Shown here: positions 1-6,191 of the stretch, piece after piece
How positions within the stretch are numbered: position 1 is the stretch's first letter
Layout: every line of letters begins with the position of its first letter
From: Acidobacteriota bacterium
GTDB lineage: Bacteria; Acidobacteriota; Vicinamibacteria; Vicinamibacterales; JAKQTR01
Length of the DNA: 62,283 bases
NCBI GenBank assembly: GCA_026393675.1
Contig: JAPKZQ010000002.1
Coordinates: 1-62,283, forward strand
Direction of reading: 5' to 3'
Translations under genes and position numbers: made by a program
The notes under the pieces: generated by a model
What the model was told of the DNA's origin: nothing
Databases searched by the model: none
The model's input: only the letters and a program-made list of their open reading frames with translations

Positions 1-67
1 ATCCTCACGCGTGGGGCCGCTCGGCGGCTCCACGCGGTTCCGACCGCTGAGCCCACGGTTGTTAGCT
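1..67 (-). other. Possible attC site cut by the window edge
   Basis: Read on the minus strand this starts with AGCTAACAACCG (67 down to 56), close to the start of attC sites. A GC-rich hairpin follows at 8-36: arms CGCGTGG and CCACGCG, with an inner GCCGC/GCGGC stem. The other end would lie outside the window. The first core base pattern departs from RYYYAAC, so this is a weak call supported mainly by its place in the array. Confidence 0.3.
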
Positions 68-103
68 GTCGTCACCATGTCTTATCGTGGCCAAGTATGT
101 GGT

Positions 104-140
104 GCCTAAAAACAGCGACTTCTGCCACGGGCTGTTAGGC
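104..140 (-). other. Degenerate attC-like core pair
   Basis: GTTAGGC on the + strand at 134-140 is a perfect attC end (GTTRRRY). It pairs imperfectly with GCCTAAAAAC at 104-113. The usual inner arms with CAGCCG/CGGCTG are missing, so this is either a decayed site or one half of a larger one. Confidence 0.35.
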
Positions 141-259
141 GGCCATCGGCACTAGCCCAGAAGTCAGCGCCGTTGTCGTGCCGTCTGGCAAGAACGGCTT
201 CGACGTCGGGAATGTACTTCTTGCTCACCACCCTGAACTCCCGTCCATGACTCTGGCGC

Positions 260-333
260 CATCAACGCTTGCGCTTCAGCCGCGGCGCTTCACGATCGCA
301 CCGACCGCCGACGGCTGCAAGCGCTTGTTGGCC
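260..333 (-). other. attC recombination site of the 37-residue peptide cassette
   Basis: On the minus strand the site opens with GGCCAAC (333-327), and the inner left arm is GCGCTTGCAGCCG. The right arm is CGGCTGAAGCGC followed by GTTGATG (266-260). The left arm has one extra G relative to the right arm. That is the extrahelical base that gives attC sites their polarity, here matching cassettes read on the minus strand. Both ends deviate slightly from the consensus. The site is 74 bp long and lies 83 bp after the stop codon of the small gene. Confidence 0.7.
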
Positions 334-416
334 TCTCGGTGTTTCTGTGGTTCCGTGAACAGGCATTGGACTTCGTCGGGAATTGGGGTCTTCGCGCGCT
401 CGAATCCTGATTCCTC

Positions 417-530
417 TCACGGAGTGCTCTTCTGTTGCTTATCCTGCTTCTTCTGGGCCTTTTGCTCTTGTTTGGTTACCTTCTGTTTCTGACCCTTGTT
501 CCTATCCTTTTTCCCACCTTTGTCTCCCAT
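417..530 (-). CDS. Lys/Gln-rich 37-residue cassette peptide
   Basis: The function is unknown. The peptide begins MGDKGGKKDRNKG and contains 12 Lys and 8 Gln in 37 residues, with no hydrophobic segment, so it is probably soluble and disordered or helical, perhaps nucleic-acid binding. The start at 530 is chosen because AGGAG lies 8 bases upstream. A longer reading from 602 would run into the neighbouring attC site. Short basic peptides of this kind recur in integron cassettes and environmental genomes; this is general recollection, not a search result. The gene sits between attC sites 625-694 and 260-333, so it is the only coding content of its cassette. Confidence 0.7.
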   Translation of the reverse strand: MGDKGGKKDRNKGQKQKVTKQEQKAQKKQDKQQKSTP

Positions 531-624
531 TGTGTGACTCCTTTTCCGTTTGCGTTTATCGTTTCGCTGTGAGGAGTGTAGCCGCACGGCAGATTCTGGC
601 ACTGACTGTCTTCATGGTGCTGAA

Positions 625-694
625 GGCCAACGCCTGCAACTGAGCCGCGCGCGGCCACGACCCCGCGCGCGCCGGCTCCATTCGTCTGTTAGGC
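625..694 (-). other. attC recombination site of the pentapeptide-repeat cassette
   Basis: On the minus strand it opens with GCCTAAC (694-688) and closes with GTTGGCC (631-625). The inner arms GGAGCCGGC and GCGGCTC pair around a GC-rich loop. The 70-bp site starts 8 bases after the stop codon of the pentapeptide-repeat gene, the usual place of an attC in a cassette. Confidence 0.75.
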
Positions 695-702
695 CAATCC
701 CA

Positions 703-1995
703 TTAATCAAACGGCCGCCCAAAGTAGGTCGAAACCCACAGAGCGATCAGACACATGCTGATCAGCGACTGCCATCCCGCCACCGCCCTCGCCCATCCCA
801 CAGCCTTGATATCGAATTCTTGTCTCGCCAGCAGCCGTAGCCAGCGCCCAAAGTCGAACCCCCGAAACCCAATGTTGAAAGCGCTCATAAGGCTGAAAAA
901 CATTGACGTGCGCAATAACAACCATTCGTGCCAGAAAAATCGAAGAAACCGTTGCGCGCCCCCCGTTTGCTCGTTGCCAAGAGATAAAATTCTCACCGCG
1001 CGTTGTCGCGCCGAGGGGTTTTCGTCGATGCTTGGTCCGTAAACGCGATAAAGTCCTGTCTCGCCGGAGGTATGGATGCAGGCGAAATACAGCAAGGAGC
1101 ATATGAGCCAAAGCAAAACTCCGAGGCTCAGCGGTCGTCCCGGATTCAGTCCATACTGGCAGGTCCAATCAAAAAACACCGTGCTGAGGATAAAAGAGCC
1201 ACAGTTCGCCAGATTACTGTCTGACCACCACAGTATCGCGCGCGGAGGACCATTCGGGCCGACAGGCTGTCCGAGCCCATTTAATTGGGGAAGTCTCCTC
1301 GAAGTGCACCCCGCCCGAGAGAGTTCCGCCTCTCTTCGTTTCAATGCGTATGAAATCTTCCTTTGCTGTTCCCGGAAGCCTCCGTTTGCAAGTTGCTGGC
1401 GGAGCTGAACGAGAGCACTTGGATTGACTTCGTAGGTTAGGTGTTCCAGACCATTTGCTGTCGCAAATCCCAGCAACTCCGGAAGGGACTTGGGCTCAAA
1501 ATTAGCTCCATCCAGCTTTGCTCCACCAAGAAAGGCGCCGCTTAGCTCTGCATCGCGAAGGTTCGCGCGCCTCAGGTCAGCATAGACGAGATTGGCGTTT
1601 CGTAACGAAGCACCCTCCAAGCCTGCTCCGTCTAGATGCGCCGTGGCAAGGTTCGTGCCGTCTAGATGTGCGCCATTTATGAACGCACTGGTCAGGTTCG
1701 CCCCCATCAGATTCGCCCCGCTCAGATTCGCGCCTTGCCAGATCATGCTCTCTAGGTCTGCCCAGAGCAGCTTTGCACCCACTAGCTCCTCACTTAGGTA
1801 CGGTTCACTGTATCGACGAGCTTTCTTAAGAATCTCGTCCAGTTCGGCTCGAGTATGGGTTTTGCCGGCCTTGTCCTCCCAGGTCCACTCTTTATTCTGC
1901 TGCGCCTTGGTCGGAGGGACCACCAATAGAAGCAGGAGAATGCCAAAGCCCAGCACTCGACCTATCGCGGCGCTACTCATTCCGTGGCAAGCCAT
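703..1995 (-). CDS. Pentapeptide-repeat membrane protein in an integron cassette
   Basis: A 430-residue protein. Residues 13-31 form a signal peptide or anchor ending near TKAQ. About twenty pentapeptide repeats of the A(D/N)LxX type fill residues 72-166 and should fold as a right-handed quadrilateral beta-helix. The C-terminal half has membrane segments around residues 297-315 and 408-425 with an amphipathic stretch between. This suggests a membrane protein with a helical rod outside the membrane; the substrate or partner is not evident. The start is set by GGAG about seven bases upstream. The gene fills the stretch between attC sites 2022-2119 and 625-694, so it is a single-gene cassette, long for its kind. 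Fusion of pentapeptide repeats to membrane segments also occurs in ion-channel-like proteins, but no channel motif is visible. Confidence 0.85.
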   Translation of the reverse strand: MACHGMSSAAIGRVLGFGILLLLLVVPPTKAQQNKEWTWEDKAGKTHTRAELDEILKKARRYSEPYLSEELVGAKLLWADLESMIWQGANLSGANLMGANLTSAFINGAHLDGTNLATAHLDGAGLEGASLRNANLVYADLRRANLRDAELSGAFLGGAKLDGANFEPKSLPELLGFATANGLEHLTYEVNPSALVQLRQQLANGGFREQQRKISYALKRREAELSRAGCTSRRLPQLNGLGQPVGPNGPPRAILWWSDSNLANCGSFILSTVFFDWTCQYGLNPGRPLSLGVLLWLICSLLYFACIHTSGETGLYRVYGPSIDENPSARQRAVRILSLGNEQTGGAQRFLRFFWHEWLLLRTSMFFSLMSAFNIGFRGFDFGRWLRLLARQEFDIKAVGWARAVAGWQSLISMCLIALWVSTYFGRPFD

Positions 1996-2021
1996 TTGTG
2001 TCTCCGGTTGTCACCCATGTG

Positions 2022-2119
2022 GCCTAACGATCGGCGCTCAGCCGCGAGCCGCACGTGATCGCTGCTTCGGTTTGGCTTTCTGTCGAACGCGACTCGTCGG
2101 CTGCAGCGCCTTGTTAGGC
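2022..2119 (-). other. Near-canonical attC recombination site
   Basis: The best attC of the array, 98 bp. On the minus strand it opens with GCCTAAC (2119-2113), then the arm GGCGCTGCAGCCG. The matching arm CGGCTGAGCGCC and the end GTTAGGC (2028-2022) close it. The first arm has one additional C/G base, the polarity-setting bulge. It orients the cassettes along the minus strand, away from the integrase remnant at 3734. The 3' end of the antitoxin gene reads into it. Confidence 0.9.
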
Positions 2120-2340
2120 CGACTGCCGATGACGGCCTTCGTCTTCGAAAGTCGCACCAATAAACGCAGCGCCTGATTTACGGACGCCGAATCCGGGAAG
2201 ACCGCCGCAATATCTGGCGCAAGAAACACGACATTGGTGCCGGCTTGATAGGCCTTGTAGTGCTTCCCGCGCACGCCGTGCGAGAAATCGTACTCGGGCC
2301 GCATCTCGTCGCTATCCTTTGGCTGGATTTGTGGACTCAT
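2038..2340 (-). CDS. Antitoxin partner of the BrnT-type toxin
   Basis: A 100-residue protein. The body (residues 13-60) has the MRPEYDFSHGVRGKHY stretch typical of small proteins encoded after BrnT-like toxins. The part around NVVFLAPDIAAVFPDSASVN resembles a ribbon-helix-helix DNA-binding fold, so it should bind the toxin and repress the operon. The ATG at 2340 overlaps the toxin gene by 29 bases, suggesting coupled translation. The last 30 or so residues (from NKALQPTSR onward) are read from the attC site and are probably not functional. An upstream extension to 2448 would lie wholly within the toxin gene and is not adopted. Family assignment beyond BrnT-associated antitoxin is uncertain. 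Confidence 0.75.
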   Translation of the reverse strand: MSPQIQPKDSDEMRPEYDFSHGVRGKHYKAYQAGTNVVFLAPDIAAVFPDSASVNQALRLLVRLSKTKAVIGSRPNKALQPTSRVRQKAKPKQRSRAARG

Positions 2341-2599
2341 AATGCTTGCGCTCTTCGGAGTTCGCTTCACGTGCGTTGATGATCCGAGTTCGACCGGCTC
2401 GTTCAGTGTACGCGACCACGATGAGTCGCCGGGCCGTCGAGCTACCAATACTCAGAAACCGTTCCTCGCCGACCGAGTGGTCCGGATCCGGGATGGTCAC
2501 CTCGAGCGGGTCGCTAAACACGGTCATGGCTTCGGCGAAATCGACCCCGTGTTTCTTGGCGTTTGCAGCGGCCTTGATGGGATCCCACTCGAATTCCAC
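2312..2599 (-). CDS. brnT: BrnT family ribonuclease toxin
   Basis: A 95-residue protein with the family pattern MEFEWDPIKAAANAKKHGVDF at the N-terminus (W5, D6, K9, N13, K16, H17), then ERFLSIG and the C-terminal RIINAREANSEER block. BrnT toxins cut RNA and halt translation until bound by their antitoxin; that is family knowledge. Start GTG at 2599 with GGAG ten bases upstream; no in-frame ATG lies nearby. The toxin precedes and overlaps its antitoxin, as in other BrnTA pairs. The pair occupies its own cassette between attC-like sites 2638-2708 and 2022-2119. Toxin-antitoxin cassettes are common in sedentary integrons and are thought to stabilise the array. Confidence 0.85.
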   Translation of the reverse strand: MEFEWDPIKAAANAKKHGVDFAEAMTVFSDPLEVTIPDPDHSVGEERFLSIGSSTARRLIVVAYTERAGRTRIINAREANSEERKHYESTNPAKG

Positions 2600-2637
2600 G
2601 ATTGATTTTACTCCGCATCGAGTTCAGTTGGGGTTCG

Positions 2638-2708
2638 GCCTAGACGTCCCGCGCTCACCCGCAGGCGCTCACCATCGCGCCCGCGCCGGCTGCAAGCGGT
2701 TGTTGGGC
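2638..2708 (-). other. attC recombination site with a damaged end
   Basis: On the minus strand it opens with GCCCAAC (2708-2702) and the arm CGCTTGCAGCCGGC. The opposing arm is GGGTGAGCG, and the final core reads GTCTAGGC instead of GTTAGGC, an inserted or altered base that would impair recombination. It lies 130 bp after the signal-peptide gene, with 32 bp to the start of the toxin gene. Confidence 0.65.
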
Positions 2709-2837
2709 TGCCCGTTTGTCGGCGTGGTCCGCAGGGCCCTCACCCGTGCTGCTCGTTCTCGCTGCGGAAGCTGTCGCCGACATCGAGACACCAAGGATAA
2801 AGTCACTGGAGACGTTGATCTTCCAGCCGCCATCAAA

Positions 2838-3452
2838 TCAGGGCGTCTTGCGAACAACGCTTGCGGCTTCGTAGAGTGGCTGGCCAATCGGGACGAGGGC
2901 TCCTCCGATCGCGCCGCCGGGAAGTCCAATGAAGATGGCGCCAAGTCCCGCAGCCTCGACTGTGCTCGAGGGGCGAGAGGATTGTTTGTCGATGACCACG
3001 GTGACGAGGGCGCCGCCCGCCATGCCGATGAGCATCCCATAGATGACGTGACGCTTGCGGACGCCGGCGTATCGGACACGAACGACGTCGGCAGCCTCGA
3101 TGGCCCGTGGCCCTCCGGGTTGATCGACGCGGATGGAATGCGTATCTATGGCGAGCAGCTTGCCTTCCACATGTGTCGCGTTCACGAGCGTGACGATGAC
3201 CTTCTCGCCGGCCTTGACCTTGCCGACCAGCGTGTCCCAAGAACGGTTGGGTTCTGCACCGGAGGCGGCGACGGGCTGACTTGTGAGGCGGCCCGGCCGG
3301 GCGGCGTTGTGCGTGACCGCAGAGGCCGCGTGCCTGATGGCCTCTTGACTGAAACGCGGTTGGGAAACCGCCAGCATTCCCTCCTGCGCAACCACGCCCA
3401 CGGTTGACGCCGCCAAGGTTGCGACGAACACGACAAATAGAGTTCGTTTCAT
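2838..3452 (-). CDS. Exported hypothetical protein with glycine-rich C-terminal segments
   Basis: A 204-residue protein of unknown function. Residues 1-22 (MKRTLFVVFVATLAASTVGV...AQ) are a clear Sec signal peptide. Residues 70-120 look like a small beta-rich domain (VGKVKAGEKVIVTLVNATHVEGKL resembles an Sm-like or SH3-like sheet). Two glycine-rich hydrophobic stretches near residues 140-155 and 170-190 (GMLIGMAGGALV, GAIFIGLPGGAIGGAL) resemble glycine-zipper segments that insert in membranes. The start at 3452 has GGGAGGTC upstream. It is the cassette nearest the integrase remnant, between sites 3517-3602 and 2638-2708. Confidence 0.75.
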   Translation of the reverse strand: MKRTLFVVFVATLAASTVGVVAQEGMLAVSQPRFSQEAIRHAASAVTHNAARPGRLTSQPVAASGAEPNRSWDTLVGKVKAGEKVIVTLVNATHVEGKLLAIDTHSIRVDQPGGPRAIEAADVVRVRYAGVRKRHVIYGMLIGMAGGALVTVVIDKQSSRPSSTVEAAGLGAIFIGLPGGAIGGALVPIGQPLYEAASVVRKTP

Positions 3453-3516
3453 GCCGACCTCCCGTCAAGCCGAGGGGCTTCAGTGCTTCCTCGTCCTGGT
3501 TCGTTGCCTCCTGTCA

Positions 3517-3602
3517 GCCCAACGGATAGGGTTTTATCCGCGCGCGATGCCCGTCCGAGATCGAGGCCGTTGTGGTTGCGCGCGGATAAGACCCCGTTGA
3601 AC
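3517..3602 (-). other. attC-like or attI-proximal palindrome next to the integrase remnant
   Basis: Minus strand: GTTCAAC (3602-3596) and GTTGGGC (3523-3517) match RYYYAAC and GTTRRRY. They enclose 17-bp arms (GGGTTTTATCCGCGCGC on + and its near-complement GCGCGCGGATAAGACCC) around a 30-base loop. The arms lack the usual CAGCCG block, so a plain stem-loop or a fused attI/attC is possible. Its place between the first cassette and the integrase fragment favours a recombination site. Confidence 0.5.
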
Positions 3603-3733
3603 TGAGCCGCGTTGGGGGGCGTGCGGCTATGGGGATTGTAAGGCCGGCGACCTTAGACTGTGCAGGATTCTTCGGCCAAGCGCCGTGGGATCGGGGGTTG
3701 AGGGTACGCGATCGTGAGGGTGCGGCCGCTGGC

Positions 3734-3904
3734 GCCGAAGCGGTTCGCGACTACCTGACGCACCTGGCAGTACATCGGCGAGTCTCGGCCAGCACTCAGA
3801 ACCAGGCGATGTGCGCCATCCTGTTCCTGTGCCGCGAAGTGCTGGGGCTGAACCCGGAGGGGCTCTCGCTCACGCCGAGGGCCAAGCGCGGCCAGCGAGG
3901 AAAA
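3734..3904 (+). pseudogene. intI: Remnant of an integron integrase (IntI)
   Basis: About 57 codons read as an N-terminal core-binding segment of a tyrosine integrase, with the IntI-like block THLAVHRRVSASTQNQA followed by LFLCREVLGL. It corresponds roughly to residues 60-115 of a ~330-residue IntI. The first ~55 residues and the whole catalytic domain (Arg-His-Arg-Tyr) are missing. Similarity stops where a palindromic repeat begins at 3908. The + strand direction, opposite to the minus-strand cassettes and just beyond the first attC-like site, is the classic intI-attI-cassette arrangement. The surrounding reading frame is open from 3629 to 4099, but its ends do not look like integrase. Confidence 0.8.
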
Positions 3905-3907
3905 GAG

Positions 3908-3951
3908 GTCGGGCCTATTTTCGCGGTGTGGGCGGCGAAAATCGGTCCGAC
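3908..3951. repeat. Palindromic repeat, 17-bp arms
   Basis: The arms GTCGGGCCTATTTTCGC and GCGAAAATCGGTCCGAC pair with two mismatches, one a G:T wobble, around a 10-base loop. It overlaps the last codons of the M48 protease gene, which thereby ends in GSDRFSPPTPRK, and abuts the integrase remnant. It could act as a terminator for the protease gene. A dispersed REP-like element is likely, but no second copy is in the window. Confidence 0.65.
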
Positions 3952-5090
3952 CCCTTCTTCATCTGGCGGGCGGACCAGGCTCGGGCGAAGTCCAGCCGAT
4001 CACCCAGCGGTGGATGGGTGTAGAAGAACAGGCGGGCAAACGCGGGTGGATTCTCCTCGGCCAGGTTGCCGGCGCCCAGTCTCTTCATCGCGCTGGTGAA
4101 CGCGGCCGGGTTTCGCGTGATGTCGAGCGCGAATTGATCCGCCCGGCGCTCGTGCCACCTGGAAATGGCATTCACCAGTGGCAGGGCGAGCACCGACACG
4201 CCCATCGCCGTCAGCACGAGTACGGGCAGCCCAGCCACATCGGCAACGCCGCCGAGGCCGAGCCACTCGATCGACCGACGCAAGACCTCGTTGCCAGCCC
4301 AGAATCCTAAGCCTACGACCACGGCCTCCAACACGAGCGCCCGCCAGACATCGTGGGACACGTGATGCGACAACTCGTGGGCGAGGATGACCTCAATTTC
4401 GTCCTCGGAGTAATCGCCGACCAGCGTGTCCGACAGCAGAATCCTCCGCGTCTGGCCGAACCCGGTCAGCGCCGCATTTGCGCGTGACGTCTTCTGGCTG
4501 AGCCGCCATTCATAGATGCCGATGGTTCCCGTGCCGACGCGCTGGACCAGCGCGTTCAGCCGCTCGCTGAGCGAGTCGTTCTGCAGGGGGGTCACCTTGA
4601 AAAAGAGAGGGATGAGCACGACCGGCGCCAGCCACGTCAGGATGAGGCTCACGATCACGGCGCCCGCCGTGGTCGCCAGCCACCACCGATCAGGCCAGAG
4701 GGTCAGCGCGAGGTAGACGAACCCGGCCGAGAGGCCACCGAACAGGAGGCCGAGCCCGAGTGCCTTCAGATGGTCCCGGCCCCACTCACCCGCCGTCTGC
4801 CGCGACAGGCCATATCGCCGTTCGAGGATGAACCCCGTAAAAAAGGCGAGCGGAAACGCGACAGCTTCGTGGGCGAGCGCCACGGTCAGCGCGTAGACCA
4901 CGGCAATGGCGGGAACGACCAGGAATGCCGGGACGAAGGAAGATTCCAGAACGCCGTGAGCCGTATCGCGGAGCAGCGCAGACCAGCCCGTCGCCAGCAG
5001 CAGCGCCAGCAGCAGAACAGACCAACCCGCCGCCGCAATGGCCGCGCGGCGACGGAGCCGATGGAATCGTGTAGCCTTGTCCTCGTTCAT
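3915..5090 (-). CDS. M48 (Ste24/HtpX-like) membrane zinc metalloprotease
   Basis: A 391-residue integral membrane protease. The zinc site is H238-E239-x-x-H242 (in VILAHELSHH), with E314 in HERRADQFALD as third ligand, the M48 Ste24-type pattern. Membrane segments lie near residues 17-37, 52-75, 110-130, 138-165 and 255-305. Family members cleave near the membrane and take part in protein quality control or CAAX-like processing; the substrate here is unknown. The C-terminal tail comes from a palindromic repeat and is unlikely to be important. The gene follows the DUF4097 gene on the same strand after 113 bases. Confidence 0.88.
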   Translation of the reverse strand: MNEDKATRFHRLRRRAAIAAAGWSVLLLALLLATGWSALLRDTAHGVLESSFVPAFLVVPAIAVVYALTVALAHEAVAFPLAFFTGFILERRYGLSRQTAGEWGRDHLKALGLGLLFGGLSAGFVYLALTLWPDRWWLATTAGAVIVSLILTWLAPVVLIPLFFKVTPLQNDSLSERLNALVQRVGTGTIGIYEWRLSQKTSRANAALTGFGQTRRILLSDTLVGDYSEDEIEVILAHELSHHVSHDVWRALVLEAVVVGLGFWAGNEVLRRSIEWLGLGGVADVAGLPVLVLTAMGVSVLALPLVNAISRWHERRADQFALDITRNPAAFTSAMKRLGAGNLAEENPPAFARLFFYTHPPLGDRLDFARAWSARQMKKGSDRFSPPTPRK

Positions 5091-5203
5091 GCCCGGCTAT
5101 TGAGGCGCCGGCTGCCACCGAAGTGGTGTCTGGCGCCCGTGCGGCTGAACGAGGCGAGAGGGAGGAAGATGGCCGATGCCAAAATCCGGTCAGGATCCCG
5201 GTC

Positions 5204-6130
5204 CTAGCCAACGTACCCGTGCAGCCCCTTCAGCGCCTTCAGCCCTTTCAGTCCGTGGCGATCACCTGGCCGATCAAGGTCGGCGCCGACCTTTCCGCCC
5301 TCCTTGCCGCCAGCCTCGACCTGCCTCACTCGAACGCCGCCGTTGACGGTTTCCAGCGAAAGCACCGGACCGCCGCCGTTGATCTTGCCGTCAACTTTGC
5401 GCCGGTTGCTGTCACTGTCCTTCTCAAACGGCAGATCCGTCACGGAGATACCGCCGTTCACAGACCGCGCCTTCAGCGTGGCTTTCGTCTCAGCCGGCAG
5501 CTTCAGCTCGATGCCCCCGTTGGTGGTCTCCAGCGTCACGCCATCCGGCCCCACACTGGTCATCTGGATATCGAGTCCACCGTTGGTCGTGCTGGCATTG
5601 ACCGTGTTGGCCAGGTCCCGCCCTTTCACCCCGCCATTGGTGGTTTCGGCCTGCAGGCCACCCCTGACGCCAGTGACGTCGATGGTGCCGTTCACATTCT
5701 GCAGGTTGACTTTGACGTTCCGCGGCACGCGCAGCGTGTAGACCACCTCAACCGCGTTGCGGCTGCCCGGGTATTTCGCCTGAACGCGCACGCGCGTCTG
5801 GCTCGCGTCCGCCTGCATCTCGACCTGCTTGAGCAGTTCGAGGGCGGCCTCCATGGAGGCGCCCCTTGCCGTGATATGGGCTTTGACGTCGACAATGTTG
5901 CCATCGACGGCTTCCACGTTGATCTTCCCGCTGGTGTTGACGATTTCAACCGTGCCGGCCGCCCCGCCAAGCGTGAACGTCTTGGCGTAGTCCTTCACGA
6001 CCCTGAACCGGCCTCCGCCGATCCCGCCTTCCATACTGTTGATGACCACATCACAGGCGGCAAGGCTGGCGGCGGTCGCGATCAGGAACGCGGCTGGCAC
6101 TATCCGTCGAAACAGGCGCAGGTGCGGCAT
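5204..6130 (-). CDS. DUF4097-family beta-repeat lipoprotein
   Basis: A 308-residue protein. Residues 1-25 form a signal peptide ending in a lipobox (ASLAAC), so it is probably a lipoprotein. The rest is a parallel beta-repeat with recurring TNGG/VNGG turns (ETTNGGV, STTNGGL, ETTNGGI, RSVNGGI, ETVNGGV), the hallmark of DUF4097 adhesin-like domains. Its role is unknown; such proteins are frequent near envelope stress systems. The start at 6130 is preferred over 6163 because GGGGAGG lies seven bases upstream. It follows smc by 61 bases and may share its transcript. Confidence 0.82.
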   Translation of the reverse strand: MPHLRLFRRIVPAAFLIATAASLAACDVVINSMEGGIGGGRFRVVKDYAKTFTLGGAAGTVEIVNTSGKINVEAVDGNIVDVKAHITARGASMEAALELLKQVEMQADASQTRVRVQAKYPGSRNAVEVVYTLRVPRNVKVNLQNVNGTIDVTGVRGGLQAETTNGGVKGRDLANTVNASTTNGGLDIQMTSVGPDGVTLETTNGGIELKLPAETKATLKARSVNGGISVTDLPFEKDSDSNRRKVDGKINGGGPVLSLETVNGGVRVRQVEAGGKEGGKVGADLDRPGDRHGLKGLKALKGLHGYVG

Positions 6131-6191
6131 AAATACCTCCCCACGAACTTTGACGACGACCACCGTCGGGATGTTCCAGATCCCGCCCCGC

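Noticed and set aside
178-643. Overlapping + strand open frames (178-492, 383-643)
   Set aside because: They cross two attC sites and oppose the cassette direction; their composition is low-complexity and they lack good ribosome-binding sites.
703-1224. Open frames on both strands inside the pentapeptide-repeat gene
   Set aside because: They are shadows of a gene with a clear repeat pattern and signal peptide.
3605-3620. GTTGGGGGGC next to the integrase remnant as a further attC end
   Set aside because: It lacks the Y at the last position and has no pairing partner; the GTTGAAC at 3596-3602 fits better.
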